Shown: one piece after another, positions 43,356 through 55,600 of the stretch
How the letters are laid out: every line of letters begins with the position of its first letter
How positions within the stretch are numbered: the first letter of the stretch is position 1
Assembly (NCBI RefSeq): GCF_000204055.1
Contig: NW_006768813.1
Location: 384,606-448,605 of the forward strand
Direction of reading: 5' to 3'
DNA length: 64,000 bases
Origin: Melampsora larici-populina 98AG31
Taxonomy: Eukaryota > Basidiomycota > Pucciniomycetes > Pucciniales > Melampsoraceae
Made by a program: the position numbers and the translations under genes
The notes under the pieces: model-generated
Seen by the model: only the letters and a program-made list of their open reading frames with translations
Told to the model about the DNA's origin: nothing
The model's database searches: none

Positions 43356-45469
43356 TATACCAAATAGGCGATTGTGCGATTGAAAGTTACTTGAAAATTA
43401 TACGAAAGAAGTGGACAAAAGACCCGGTTGGGTTTGGTTGCAATCTGTCAATGTCAAGTAATTCTTCAAACCTCCTTTCAGAAGTATGAAAGAGTATGAA
43501 TCCTTGTTCAAATCAAATAAGTGATGTTTATGAAGAGGACGCTTCCGGAAAGAAACAAATAGAAAACAGAAACAGGGACGACAGTTCAAGAGTAAAAGAC
43601 GTGTGGCTGTGCGTTTAGATAGTTCCGACTCGAGATACGACACCAGGAAGCGCGCCAATGTATTTGAATTGGCTATATCCAGGTTTGGATTATGAATGCA
43701 GAGAGGGGCACTGATGTCGAGGAAGTAAAACGGAATGAGAGATGCGGACAAATGCAGAGACTAATCAGCCCAGTTAATCGGAATGGGAACACATGAGGTC
43801 GATTTGAGGTGGGTTTGATTGAATTGTTTCCTCAGTCTCAAGTTGTGAGCCGCGGCTCACCGCGACGAACTCCAGCACAGAGGGAAGCACATGCGAACAA
43901 TTACTAGGTAACTCGTACCCCGCCAGCCACCATCCGGTATAGCTGGAAGGGACTATCCCGAAAGGGAACGCCTTTGGACTTGCGACACACCAGTTAGTCT
44001 CCAAAAGGCCATACACTAAAGTTGATTGTCTCATGGATTCCCAAAAAACTCATCGCGAGGAAATACTAGCGTTCACGACTCGTCGAAAGGAGCGAATCCT
44101 GAGAATTGATACTCAGACCCCTTGTTTACGGCCACTGCTAAGACCCTGGCGAATTTCTATTCACCTTCTCGTCAGTCTTGCTCTTCTCATACATTCAGCA
44201 AAGGGAGCACGACGAGAACGGGTATCCGCTCTTGATGACCTGCGATACTTTGAATGTACGAAGGTGTCCGTTCCAACACGTCGCTTGAGACCCAATGATC
44301 CACACTACAGCTCGTAAATTCATTGTGATAGATCGTTGCTCGACTGCCTTCAGACAGGGACCAATAAAAAAGTCACTCCTGTCTAATCAAACGAAAGGGC
44401 CGCAGGCCGACGCTGTGGTGTGAGGTCCGGTGGCTTAAGCACACTTCGCCTTCGAAGTTGGTCAGCTCAATACAGCTTGACCATATAGGCTATGATGGCC
44501 AGTGCGAAAACTTATATGAGTTAATACAGTGGAGTAATATAGACTTCTCCCTCAAACTCGAGTGGTGGAGGCCTGGGCATGAAGGGAAGCGATGGTCACA
44601 AGCTGTGACGTGTTACTGGCTAGCGAGACCTAGTGAGACAACTACATGAGGCTGCGACAACTGTTTGCAGTATATGATGTACGATGGAGTGGAAGACTAA
44701 CCCCGAAACCTGAAGAGTGGATTTCAATTTTCCGCTCATCCATCCTCACGCGCTCACTATGAAGACCATAAAAACTATCCATAAAAGGTTCCAGGCAACT
44801 TCCAAATGGTGATTTGGTTCATCAACCCTCATCAACCGCATCAACGTCAGAAGTAAGTTTTCAAATCTTCACACACAAGCTGAATTTGAGATTATAAGCG
44901 TAGTACCAATTGTTAATTTGTTGTTGCCTTTCAATCTGAAAACTTTTGCTGTCAAATCATGATACAGTTGTTTCAAGAAAAAATGTTGTTCTCCTTGTTT
45001 TTTTTTGTATTAATTATTTCAAAGGTGCACTAAAAATTAATGATGTAGACTCTACATAAGAGCTGTAATCAACTTTGTCAAGGGTGCAAAGGCCAAAGAT
45101 CACAATCATTGCTTCCTTTGAGTCCGCAATGCACAACCTTGGTGCCTTTTCAAGGATCAAGGTTACAGTCAAGCTAGATTAGCTTGGCCAGTTGAGAATT
45201 TATTTTTTTATTTTTACACGTATACAGGTAAACATATAAGCATAGCCTTCAAACACGGCAGGCTGTTTAGCCTTCCGCGTCAGTCTGCCACTCATTCACC
45301 CACCACCACATCCTTCCTCACATTGTTCTCAATCACTTTCACATATCCCGTCGATTCTCTTCTGCGACGGGGTTTGTCTTGTACAGTGCCCAAGTCAAGA
45401 TCATTACACTGACCAAATTTTGATCTGGACAATCCATCAAATCCATCAACACTGAACTCTTCACTGCAA
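43356..45469. other. Upstream region of the MADS gene, no further gene supported
   Basis: About 2.1 kb. 43845-43860 holds a near-palindrome (GTGAGCCGCGGCTCAC). A 94-codon frame (44033-44317, plus) and others lack recognisable domains. Poly-T near 45000 and AT-rich sequence lead to the MULE boundary. Confidence 0.4.
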
Positions 45470-45477
45470 TATCAAAA

Positions 45478-48400
45478 GGATTTCACTATTTAACGCCCGC
45501 AAAAAAAAAACCCGAAGCCCCTTTTTGAAAATGACAGGGGGCTGTACGTTTTCCACAGCCCCTTTGCAAAACTTTTTCAAACTTTTTCAAAACTTTTTCA
45601 AACTTTTTGAAACCTCTGTTTGAACTTTCCGAGTTCGAGTTCGACTTCGTTCAAACTTTTTGTGATTTTGTGTTGTGCGTGTGCGTGTGTAAATATCTCA
45701 CTTTGTATGTTTTCATGTATGTAATTTCAAACTGACAGCCAGAACAAAGAGAAATCAGAGAACACTAGACTAAGATAAGTGAGAGTGACCGATTTCCAAC
45801 AGCTAGTTATGTTATGTATTACTCCATGTATGAGTAAGCAGAGAGAGCAGAAAAAGAGGGAAAACAAGAGGGAAAACAATGTATTACTTCATGTATGTAG
45901 CGAGCAGAGAACATATAGAAAGAGAAACAGGGAAAACAAGAGGGAACAACAAAGGTATCGATTTCATTCAAAGCGGGGGAAGGAAATCATCATATTGTCA
46001 GAGATTCGACCCACTTATTCAGCTGTGGTTGGTGTTTGCTAATCCACTGAGGTATCTCGGTGGTTTCGAGCATAGCTGAATTCTTGGGGTAGCCATACAC
46101 TTCCGGGAAAGGAACCGATTTAACAGCCGTGATGCCCAGACTAACAAAGTGTTCGCCATTTACAAAGGCAATCACAATAGGTAGTGGATCGTTATCGTTA
46201 GGAGGCGTGCAATAAGGAAAGAAGGTGTAGCAGTTGATGGTTTTAGGGTTCAAAAGTATCACTGGGCGCTCATAAGTGCTTGCAATTACGTAACCCATGA
46301 GTGGCATTCGTAACCAGTACTCTTGGGTGCATTCAGCTTCTTGATTATCCAGCCGGACAAGTAGGTCATCCACTACTTCATCAGCAAAAGTTTTGGTCCG
46401 GCGAGTTTTGATTGAAGGGGTCGAAATCAGCTGTCTGTGAATATCTTGATTACTCGAGAGTTCTTTCAATAACTGATTCCGAACCGTGAGATAACTTTTT
46501 TTCATAGGTAAACCCAGGGATGAGGCTATAGCATCATATCCGCAATTCCCAAAAGACAGTGGATTGAAGATTGAACATATGTATGGAACAGTAAACAGCG
46601 GTAGCTGCTTTAAGATGCTCTGCTCAAAGGTACGCTGGAGAGTATGTAAGCCAATTGATTGTGATTGGTGAACGTCTGATGTTGGTAGGTCTTCTGAGTT
46701 TGAAGGTTTGGCAGATGTTCCAAACGAGTTGTCTTCCAGTGGAAACACCACAACGCCAAACTCGCGACTAGCTTCCAAAGTGGCCTTGACGTTGGTGTCC
46801 TTTCGATCCAATTTCATATCTTCGGCAATCAAGCATAAACTGAGTTCGGGTATAAGGACACGTTGGATCAAGTAGTCAACTGAGAGAGGCTCCAGTAGTT
46901 GCACCTTGAGCAAAGGTTCGGGTTCGGAAGTCTTAATGAGCTGATTAAGGGAGCTGGTGATTATTTCGAGGCCCTTATAGCCATAACTGGACAAAAGAGC
47001 AATCCATTTAGTCTTTCTAAAGTTTCAATTAGATAAGATGTGAAAACTGCTTACTACCCCGGTTGCTCGACGTGAAATCCATCAAACTGCTTTGCAAAAC
47101 TCAAGGATCGATTGCCGTGCAGGGCCCACTGCTTCTTGGCCTCTTCCAGGTAGGAAGAGGCTTCTTCACCCTTGATGATTTCACTTAAAATGCCCAGAAA
47201 CTTCTTGATTCGACTGGTGAAGTGTCATAAAGAGTCAGGTAAGAAAGACTTTTATTACTGATTGTGTAAACACTTACTTATGTAAACCATCAAAATCGAT
47301 TTCGGTCGGCCAACCCTTGCTTATGCCAGAAGGTATAAGCTCACGCTCAGCCTCATGGAGATGGCAGAATTCAGCGTATTGGCCAAACTGGAACCAAAAC
47401 AAGAGTCTACACATGTCAGATCAAATTGTAGTATTATAAAGGTGTAAAATATAAGATCAAAGACATACATGAAGCGACTTGACATTGGCCATAGCCATCA
47501 GTTGTTCTTTCATATGTAGAAGACGTTTAGATGGCTCTTTCGGAAGCGGATCATCACAGAATGGACACAGAGATAGATTGTGATTGATGGACAATTGGGA
47601 AACTTGACTAGCATCCGAATCGGTATCAGAAGAACCTGAGTGATTTGATTCGGAATATGATTCTGAAGTAGTATCAGTTTGAGTTTCATTTGTCAACACC
47701 GGATTGTTGACTTTGATGACTGAAAGATTGAGCTGAATATCGGCCTGATCGGTCTTTACATCCACAGCCAATCGATTCGGACAGGTGTTTATTTGGTGAC
47801 CGGGAGTTTTGCAATGGCTGCATTTCTTCACCCGCACCACATTAGCAGGCCTTTTAACATTTGTAGACGCCTTGGTAGCGAGTTTTTTAGCCTCCTTAGC
47901 CGCCTCCTTACCCTTTTGGGTTTCTTCGGCCTCAAAATCTGAAATCCATCGGCCCTGCTGACCCACGTGCAACTTTTGGGTTTTGTGTTTCGGTTTCTCA
48001 GTAGATGGAGAGGTTTGAGACATTTCAACTTTTCGTTTCTGGCTGTTGGAAGGTCGGCCACGATTATTAACTTTGACTTCGGCCGATAAGATGGGTACAA
48101 GAGAGTATCTTCCAGTTTCCAATCGGGAAATGTCTTCATACAATCTTTGGAGAGTGTGTTCAGGTAGCTCTGAAAGTAAAGCAAATTTGGATTGAGCGGC
48201 CACCTTAAGCGCGTTGTGAGTTTCGGGTGCGATGTCCATGGCGAGTTTCCACTGGTCATGACAGAGATTTGGCGATAAGTAGTCAGTTTCGTCTCTAGCC
48301 TTTCCGATATCGTGAGAGCACGGAAGCCCCCAAGCCCCACGAAAGGTTCCTGTACAAGGCCTATTGAGTGATTGAGGTAATAGATCATATTGGCTCTTCA

Positions 48401-51129
48401 TTTTCGTGATTGCAAAGTGAGAAACTACACCCGAAACATTCTTGAAAAAAGGTGGAAGGCCTTGAAGGGTTTTTGTCATCTCAATACCCGTGGACACCTT
48501 GATTTCGCTGATCTGTTGATCGCCGGCTTGCTTGAAAGCATTGAAACAAGTCACAAAATCATTATTGCGGCCTTCGAGAAACTGTTTGAGTCGGAAGTGG
48601 CTGCCCTCAACTCGTGAAGTAGAAGAGTTACCGAAGTGGTGATTTTTGGAAGTGAAGAGGGAAACGAATTTTTCGGTCCTATTGAGCCATGTACGTTTAA
48701 GGTAATCAAAAATTTGGTGCTTCTGTGCGATATCGGTGACTTTCTTGAGGTTCGAATCATAGTCTTCTTGTGTCGAAGAAGCTATAAAGGAGACCCAAAT
48801 CTTTAAGAACTCTTTCCAGTCATGATCACTGAACTTCTTCTTGCAGTTTTTGGCGATATTGTGGTTGATGTGCCATACGCACAACAGGTGACCGGAATCA
48901 GGAAATACGGTATTGATAGCATTGAAAAGGGCGGGCTCGGCATCGGTTACAAAGGTTTGTGGTAAACGGATTGGGACGCCTTCTTCCGTCAAATCAAAAA
49001 CAACACTTTTCAATTGATTCATAGCCCATTCGTAATTCATTTCAGTTTCTTCATGCAAGAAACACAAAGCCACGGTGAAAGACTTATGTGTATTGGTTGT
49101 ACCGACTATATGTAGAAGTGGAAGATTAAACCGATTTGTCTTGTAAGTACAATCTAAGCCAAGAACAGTAGGAAATCTTCGAGCTAAGCGAATGGCATCT
49201 GGGCTGGCGAAGAAAAGGTTTTGGAGAGCTCCATTGGGTGCGGTGAGAGTTCGGAATGCCCAGTTGTGACCCGATATCAAGTCAAAGAGCCCCTGAATAG
49301 GTGTTCTACCATTCAACCATCGATCCCTATGTCGAGCACGGATGTTGTGGATGTCACGCAAGAGCGGTTCACAACCAGGTTCGACAGCGAGTAAAGATCG
49401 GATCTGACGAGCACGACATCCAGCAGCATAAAGTAAGTTGATTTCTGCTTCCATCTCGGGTGTAAATCGACGATAGACGGCCAGGTCGTGAGGTTTTTCA
49501 AACGGAGGGTGATTATGTACAAGTTTGGTGGGGCTTTTGCTGTCCTGATGCACAAACCATCGGTTTGATTTTCCTCGGTAATTGAGTGAGATTTCAAAGC
49601 CACAGTTGGTCTTCTTTGTAGAAGTCGAGCGCTCCTTAGCTACAGATGGAACGACGTGACCAAGTGAACATCGGAGGTAGATTCGAAGGGTTCGCTCATG
49701 TTTGGTTTTATGGCTCTTTGTGGCCAAGGCATATCCTTGATGTCGTGCAACAGCCTTCAGGTACATGAGACCGTTGGCCATCTCGAAAAACTGTTTGCCA
49801 ACTTTAGGTGACTCCAGTAATCGTATTGGTGCAGCCCCTAGTAAATAACCACCACATCATCAGCTATCAATTGGGAAAACTCTACAAATCAAACAATGAG
49901 ATACGCACCAATTGGTGGCCAGTCTTCATCTCGCTCTTTGAGAAATTCTTCTACAACACCATCTTCGTCTTCAACAACACCATCGAGATTTGGATTGTTT
50001 GTATCGGTTGTAGAAGTTGTGTTTTGAGTTGGTTGAGTTGAAGAAGACAACGTAATAGGATCAGGAGTTGTGTCAATTTTGTTGGTTAAACTCGATTGTG
50101 TATTTATGATAGCAGATGTGGTGGTTAGGTCAGTTGAAGTTGAAGACGCGTTGGTTGACGTCGTGGGAATGGAAATCACAGTCGGAGTCGTGGTTATGTT
50201 GGTTGATCTGGTGTTTGATGTTACGGGAATGGAAATAGGAGTAGTCGATGTGGTGGGAATAGACAAACCTGGAGGTTCCATAGTAGTGGGTATCAATGAG
50301 GGATGTGGTGGTAAAGGGAAAGATGTCAAGTGCGGTATCGGATGGTTCATATAGAACGGATGAAACGGATATTGGGGAGCATTGAATGAAAACTGCTGAG
50401 ATGATGGTGAACTACTAGGAATCGGAAAGTGAGGAGGGTACAAGTGAGATGAAACACTTTGAGGATTTCCATTCATCAGATGGAATGGATTAAGAGGTGG
50501 TGGATTGTAAGTTGGATAGAAAACGGGTGGTGGATACAAGTATGGTGGTATTGGCTGTTGTATGCATGGTGTGGGAATAGGGTGATCTTGGTTTATCGCC
50601 GGTTGTTGTGGTGTTATTTGTGGAGTGGGAATAGGGTGATCTTGGGGTATTGCCGGTTGTTGTGGTGTTATTTGGGTGGGCAGTTGTGTGGGGGCCATTA
50701 TATGGTTTGCGTGACTTGTTTGTTGAATCACAAACTGTGATTGTAGATGGAGGAGGCTTTGGGGTTGTGGCTGGGGTTCTCAAGGTTTGAGTCCGTGATA
50801 CAGACGGGCCATTGGCCCTCGGTAGAGTATCCTTACGGGAACTTCTTCGTTGTGCGTTGTGCTTCATGACCCGATCCCCCTCTTGCTCTGGGCTTGGGGG
50901 GCGGAAGCTCTTTTTGCAGCCCTGCTATGTGGATTCATAGCCCGGTTTGAGGGGTGGACAGCCCTCTCATTGTGGATGGGGGCTGTTAGGGCAAATAAAG
51001 GCGCTTGGAATGGGGCTTTCAGGTCCAAATAAGTTTGTGTAACTTTGTTTTGGCTCGAAGTTTTTGGAATTACCCGATATGAAAGGGGGCTTCGGGTTTT
51101 TTTTTTGCGGGCGTTAAATAGTGAAATCC
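45478..51129 (-). mobile_element. Complete Mutator-like element (MULE) with 44-bp perfect inverted ends
   Basis: The ends 45478-45521 and 51086-51129 are exact inverted repeats of 44 bp (starting GGATTTCACTATTTAACGCC and containing a run of ten A). They are flanked by the 8-bp direct repeat TATCAAAA (45470-45477, 51130-51137). The 5.65-kb element carries a single spliced gene, open throughout, encoding transposase plus RTC4-like and OTU domains. Identical ends, exact duplication and an open gene point to a recent and possibly autonomous insertion. Confidence 0.9.
45990..50867 (-). CDS. MULE transposase - zinc knuckle - RTC4-like - OTU protease fusion, six predicted exons
   Basis: Exons 50802-50867, 49909-50734, 47469-49837, 47278-47387, 47058-47213, 45990-46986 join in phase to 1507 codons' worth of protein. 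Residues 1-300: Pro/Gln/Thr-rich, disordered. From about 316: FAR1-like N-terminal zinc domain, then the MULE domain with LGLDCTYKTNRF (Asp about 525), TFVTDAEPAL (Asp about 595), LLCVWHINHNI and SRVEGSHFRLK (Glu about 707). A CCHC knuckle CSHCKTPGHQINTC follows, then CPFCDDPLPKEPSKRL and FGQYAEFCHLHEAE, leading into an RTC4-like domain (GYKGLEIITSSL, VDYLIQRVLIPELSLCLIAE, REFGVVVFP). The end is OTU-like: NPLSFGNCGYDAIASSLGLP (Cys about 1324) and FVNGEHFVSLG (His about 1455). Splice signals at each join are sound (GTATGT, GTAAGT, GTGCGT and others). The first exon is the least certain part; an alternative start is the ATG at 50698. Transposition plus a ubiquitin-directed activity is the inferred role. 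Confidence 0.82.
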
Positions 51130-51137
51130 TATCAAAA

Positions 51138-51759
51138 AAAAAATCTCTCAATGGAACACTTTATTCAACCATACTCACACCGTTGTCTGCAATCCTGCAA
51201 CCTATGAACACCAAGGACGTGCAACACTTTATTCTGCCAAGGATTCAGTGTTTGTGCTTGAAAACAATCCAACCCTTTTCATTGACAAGATTAAAGGTGC
51301 TATGTGTGAGTAATGCACAAAATTATAAGCACATCAATTAATTGAGCTTATAAAAGTAAAAGAGACAAAACAGATGGTGTCTTTATTTCTTTGATACAAT
51401 ATGATAAAATAGAAAAAGAGATAAAGAAAACATGAAAGTAAGCTTACCTGTGAGTAATGCACAAAATTATAAGCACATCAATTAATTGAGCTTATAAAAA
51501 TAAAAGAGACGAAACAGATGGTGTTTGAATCTTGGTGCAGAACCTCACAGGTATATGTAGACAAAAATACTAATAGAAGAGAGAGTTAAAAGACAATGAC
51601 ATGTGTATTATGAAATATAATGTAACTAGAATGGTGTATTATCAAATACCGTAGCATAGTAACAGAGATCAAAAAGAAAACAAATCAAATCACAATTCAG
51701 AAATAGAAAAATCAAACAATGAAACATAACCATAACCGTAATTCATAATAACCAATACT
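51138..51759. other. AT-rich flank with a duplicated 76-bp unit
   Basis: No gene. The only structure is the direct repeat listed separately. Confidence 0.4.
51305..51524. repeat. Pair of 76-bp direct repeats
   Basis: 51305-51380 and 51449-51524 are the same sequence (starting TGTGAGTAATGCACAAAATT) with two mismatches, separated by 68 bp. Confidence 0.85.
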
Positions 51760-52641
51760 ATGTATAACTACACCAATTGCCTTGCTTGTCAAAAAACCAT
51801 TGCCAACAACCTCAAGGAATGCCTTTTCCTCACTGTTCATAAGGCCACAAAAGTCAATCCCAACCAGACACCTGAATCACAGGCAAGATACTCTGGCAAT
51901 ATTGCCCATATCCCACCCAAGTATCTAGTGTTTTTAGGTTAGTACTTCTTTATTTCTTTCTTCTGGAAGACATGATACTGATGTATATTGTTTCTATTCA
52001 GCTTTACTAAGATGAGACTGGATTATAATTATTGAGGGATTTCCAACACAATCATGTTTGGTCCAGAAAAGGCCAACAACCTAAGGCCCTAAACCAATCA
52101 AGGCACAGGGTTCATAATTATAGTGTTCTAGCTGCAACATGTGAGATGGGTCTCTTGGCAGCTAATGCAAAGGCCAACACATATTGTTGACACAAATTCA
52201 CAGCGTTTTTGAAGCATGTTTTGGTAAGTTTTTTCTATTTCCTTTGAATTTGCCTGTTATTTCTATTTCTTTTGAATTTGCCCGCTATCACAAAGCTGAC
52301 AATAAGTTTGTTGCAGCTGCCTGTCATGTCACATGAGGCCATACCCAAATCAAAACTTGGTCTTAGTGTTAGATATTGCCACTATTCATCACCGCGGGGT
52401 GATTGAGACAATGTGCAATGAAGCAGGAGTAATTATAATATACTTACCATCATACACACCCAAATTCAACCCGATTGAGCAAACCTTTGATGTTTTCAAG
52501 GATTTTCTTTGTTGGAATGGCCTTCTTGGTCAGGCTGGTGATAAGTTGAGGTGCCTGAGGATGGTGATGGCTGATGTATGCACATCAAATTTCATTATGA
52601 GCTTATATCAAACCTGTGATTACAGACCACATGATGAATGA
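51760..52641 (+). pseudogene. Tc1-like (DDE_3) transposase relic
   Basis: Fragments in order on the plus strand: LACQKTIANNLKECLFLTVH and GNIAHIPPKYLVFL (51760-51940), then HNHVWSRKGQQPKALNQSRH...HNYSVLAAT (about 52040-52140, with stops around it), then 52333-52641 reading LVLDIATIHHRGVIETMCNE, YLPSYTPKFNPIEQTFDVFK to CDYRPHDE. The last part matches the C-terminal DDE_3 region of Tc1/mariner-like transposases (second D in LVLD, E in PIEQ). Stops and frame changes separate the fragments. No inverted ends found. Confidence 0.7.
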
Positions 52642-55600
52642 GAAGTTGTAAAATAGTTTCATTATAAAATAGTCTTGTTAAAAGAAAGCCTTGTTGATAT
52701 GGTTTCATCTCAACAATAGTCAAAGAAATCAATTTTTTATAGTAATTTCTTATGTTCCATTGAATCATAATGTTGAGATAGCAAGTTCAATATTGGGACA
52801 CTCAATGATTTTCAAGAAAAATTCCTTGTGTATTGTGAGATTTCTTGATGTTTTGAGAATATTTAACAAGTACCTTTTTTTCTTGCTTTGAGTGGAAAGC
52901 AACAAAATAACCTTGCTAAAAAGTAATCTTGCTTGGAAGTTGGAACTTGTCTCTGAAGCATCAAAAAGTCATTACAAACAGTTTCAAACATCAAACATAA
53001 TAAGTCTCAAAATACAAACAGACATTTATTGATAAGAATATTCTTTAATACTAGAGCTTAGGCAGGCTCACCCGCCTTGAAAATTAATAAGTAAAATGTT
53101 TATCTTGATGGTTCAAATGGCTGGAGGCTTGAGTCAGGCTCAGGAAAACAAAGACATGAAATAGGATAAGTGTTTGGGCTAAATTGTTATGCTTCATGCT
53201 CAACTAATCACATCATTTTGACGATACTCATTCCACACAGGGATCAATTGATGTAAAACACAGACGCAGATGAGTTACAACTTTAATAAAAAAGAAACCC
53301 AATGAATGATGAAAAAATTAAATGATTTTTCATTTCAATAACTCAAAGGTATTCAAATACATTGTTGGAACTTGAAGTGAAGGGAAAAAATCATATAACC
53401 CATACTGTTTCCTGAAAAGAATTGAACCACACACAAACAATTAGTACACCACACTTTTATTAACGAGAAGGATAAAGACAAATAAGATTCTTTTGTCAGA
53501 TTGAAACTTAACTGAGCTTTGAGTCTGAATACTTTATCTAAAGCTTAACCCTCTCAATCAAGTTCTGAAAGACATTCTTTAAATCATTCAATTTGACATT
53601 CAAAATAATTGGATTTCAATTACAATTGTTTTTATTGTCAAACAAAGAACCCAATCTCAATAAAAGCAATTTAGGGGGCAAACAGAAAATTAACTTTGCT
53701 TTATATCATTTTATTTCCAGAAGCAAGAGAGAAAGGATGAAAAACCAGGACAAACACTTCATTACATATCTCAATATCCACCAAAAGCTTCAAGGATGTT
53801 TCCAGATAAAACTTCATATGATTCTTAATGTATTTCCAAAATAAATCACTTTCTTCTTTATCATCATTAGAATGATGATAAATGACATCATCTTCAAGTT
53901 CATTCAGTTCCTCAGTAGGATTATTGTGTTTAGGTGCAAGAGTATAACCTGATGCATGACAAGCTATTTGACATCTATCATAACAAGTTGAGGATCCTAG
54001 TTCTGGTTCTATATTGATTAAAAGTGGTAAACCTGTTAATTTCATACTTAGGTTTGAGAATAATGAAAGTGAGAAGAGGTGGGATAGAATTGATGAATAT
54101 AAAGCTGAACTTGGTACAGCTGAATGAGAGGTGACCATATGTGGTTTACCTATCAAACAAATTTGGAAAGGTTTCTGTTTAGCAATTTGATCAATTTGAA
54201 AAAGAACTCAAGATTTGTGACAAATTACTTACCCATTTCACAAGTTAAAAACCTAGATTATTCACCGAGCTCTTGATCATTTACAACAGCTGAAACACAT
54301 TTGAAAATTTCTTCTAAAACACTTGGCGCTGATCTATCTAAATTACCTTGGATTAAAAACAAAAGATTTCCTTAAATCAAACACAAACAAAATTCAGATG
54401 ACTTCTTTGATCTCGGTCTTCACATTAGAGGTTTTCAATTGTAACTTACAATATTAGACTGTAGTCCTAGGAGTACATTTAAGAGAGCGATTGAATTAGG
54501 GTCAATGATTTGAGTTTGATGTTCAATTATTTTCTTATTTGAAGGGAAGTTTTCTGAGGATGTTACTGGTTGATTGGATGAACTGGGCAAGCTGTAAACA
54601 AAGATTTTGAGATAGATAAAGAAGTAGAAACATATTTCGGGCCAATTGATTCTTCTGATTGATGATGACCGAGTTGAGTAATGAAATGTTGATATTTTTG
54701 ATAATGATGAAATGATATTGATGACAGTAATTTGGCATTTGGTGTGATAAAGATATCTTGATAGAGTAACAAAATGAATCTGGATCTATCTGGATTGATT
54801 GAACTTGAAGTGATGACATTGCAGTTCATTTGATTTTAACATGAGTTTGCGGAGATGTCTTAGGAGATCAAATGAGGAAATAGCAAACATAGAACAAGCA
54901 GAGCAAGGGTGTATTGAGCAAAACTGACAATGGACAGTCAAGTAGAAAGCTGCAATTTTCTGTAAACCGGCAGGAAGATTCAATCGGTAAGATGTTGATA
55001 ACATACCACACCGTGGGCAAAGTTGGGTTGCATTCCGGGATCCAACAGGCAGACGAAACACAGGACCATGGTTCAGACTACAAAATGACCTAATTTTACA
55101 CCAAAAGTCAATTCTATACAGCGACTTAGACTTTTGACAGCAACAAAGGGGACCCTTCTCCACTGACCTGCGACATCACAACCTCCCTTGACTTCACTTT
55201 ACCACCTATCAACTCCCACCTTGACCCACTTCCAGTTCCCATTACTCACCCAAACCGGCCACTGACACTGTCAAGAGCCTTACAACCTACTCAGACTCAA
55301 CCATAGGTTGCTCTACAGGGCTCAGCTTTCAGGAGTTAACCTCCTCAACCTTTGGTATCCGACCATGACGGTTTGCTTTGAAGTAGATTTCCCAGTCCTT
55401 TCTTCTTTTGAGGTCCCAGAGGTTTGGCGGTTTTGAGAGAGTCCAAGGGTCCACTTACCAAAGAAGTCAGGGGGCTCATTCATCAGGCACAGGTGATGTG
55501 ATGTTCATTTCTGTCTTACCCGTTTTTGATATAAAGAGACTGATGACCCTGCTTTCAAACTTGCCAACTCTCCACTTGCTTTACTTTGCTGCTTACTATC

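Noticed and set aside
44033..44317. 94-codon plus-strand frame starting with ATG
   Set aside because: No domain, no splice context, no signal peptide; likely chance in the MADS upstream region.
48390..48617. Plus-strand frame of 75 codons
   Set aside because: Antisense shadow of the MULE transposase exon.
54535..55163. Resemblance to TFIIH subunit zinc-binding ends
   Set aside because: Cysteine spacing does not fit and the order of fragments on the strand is wrong.
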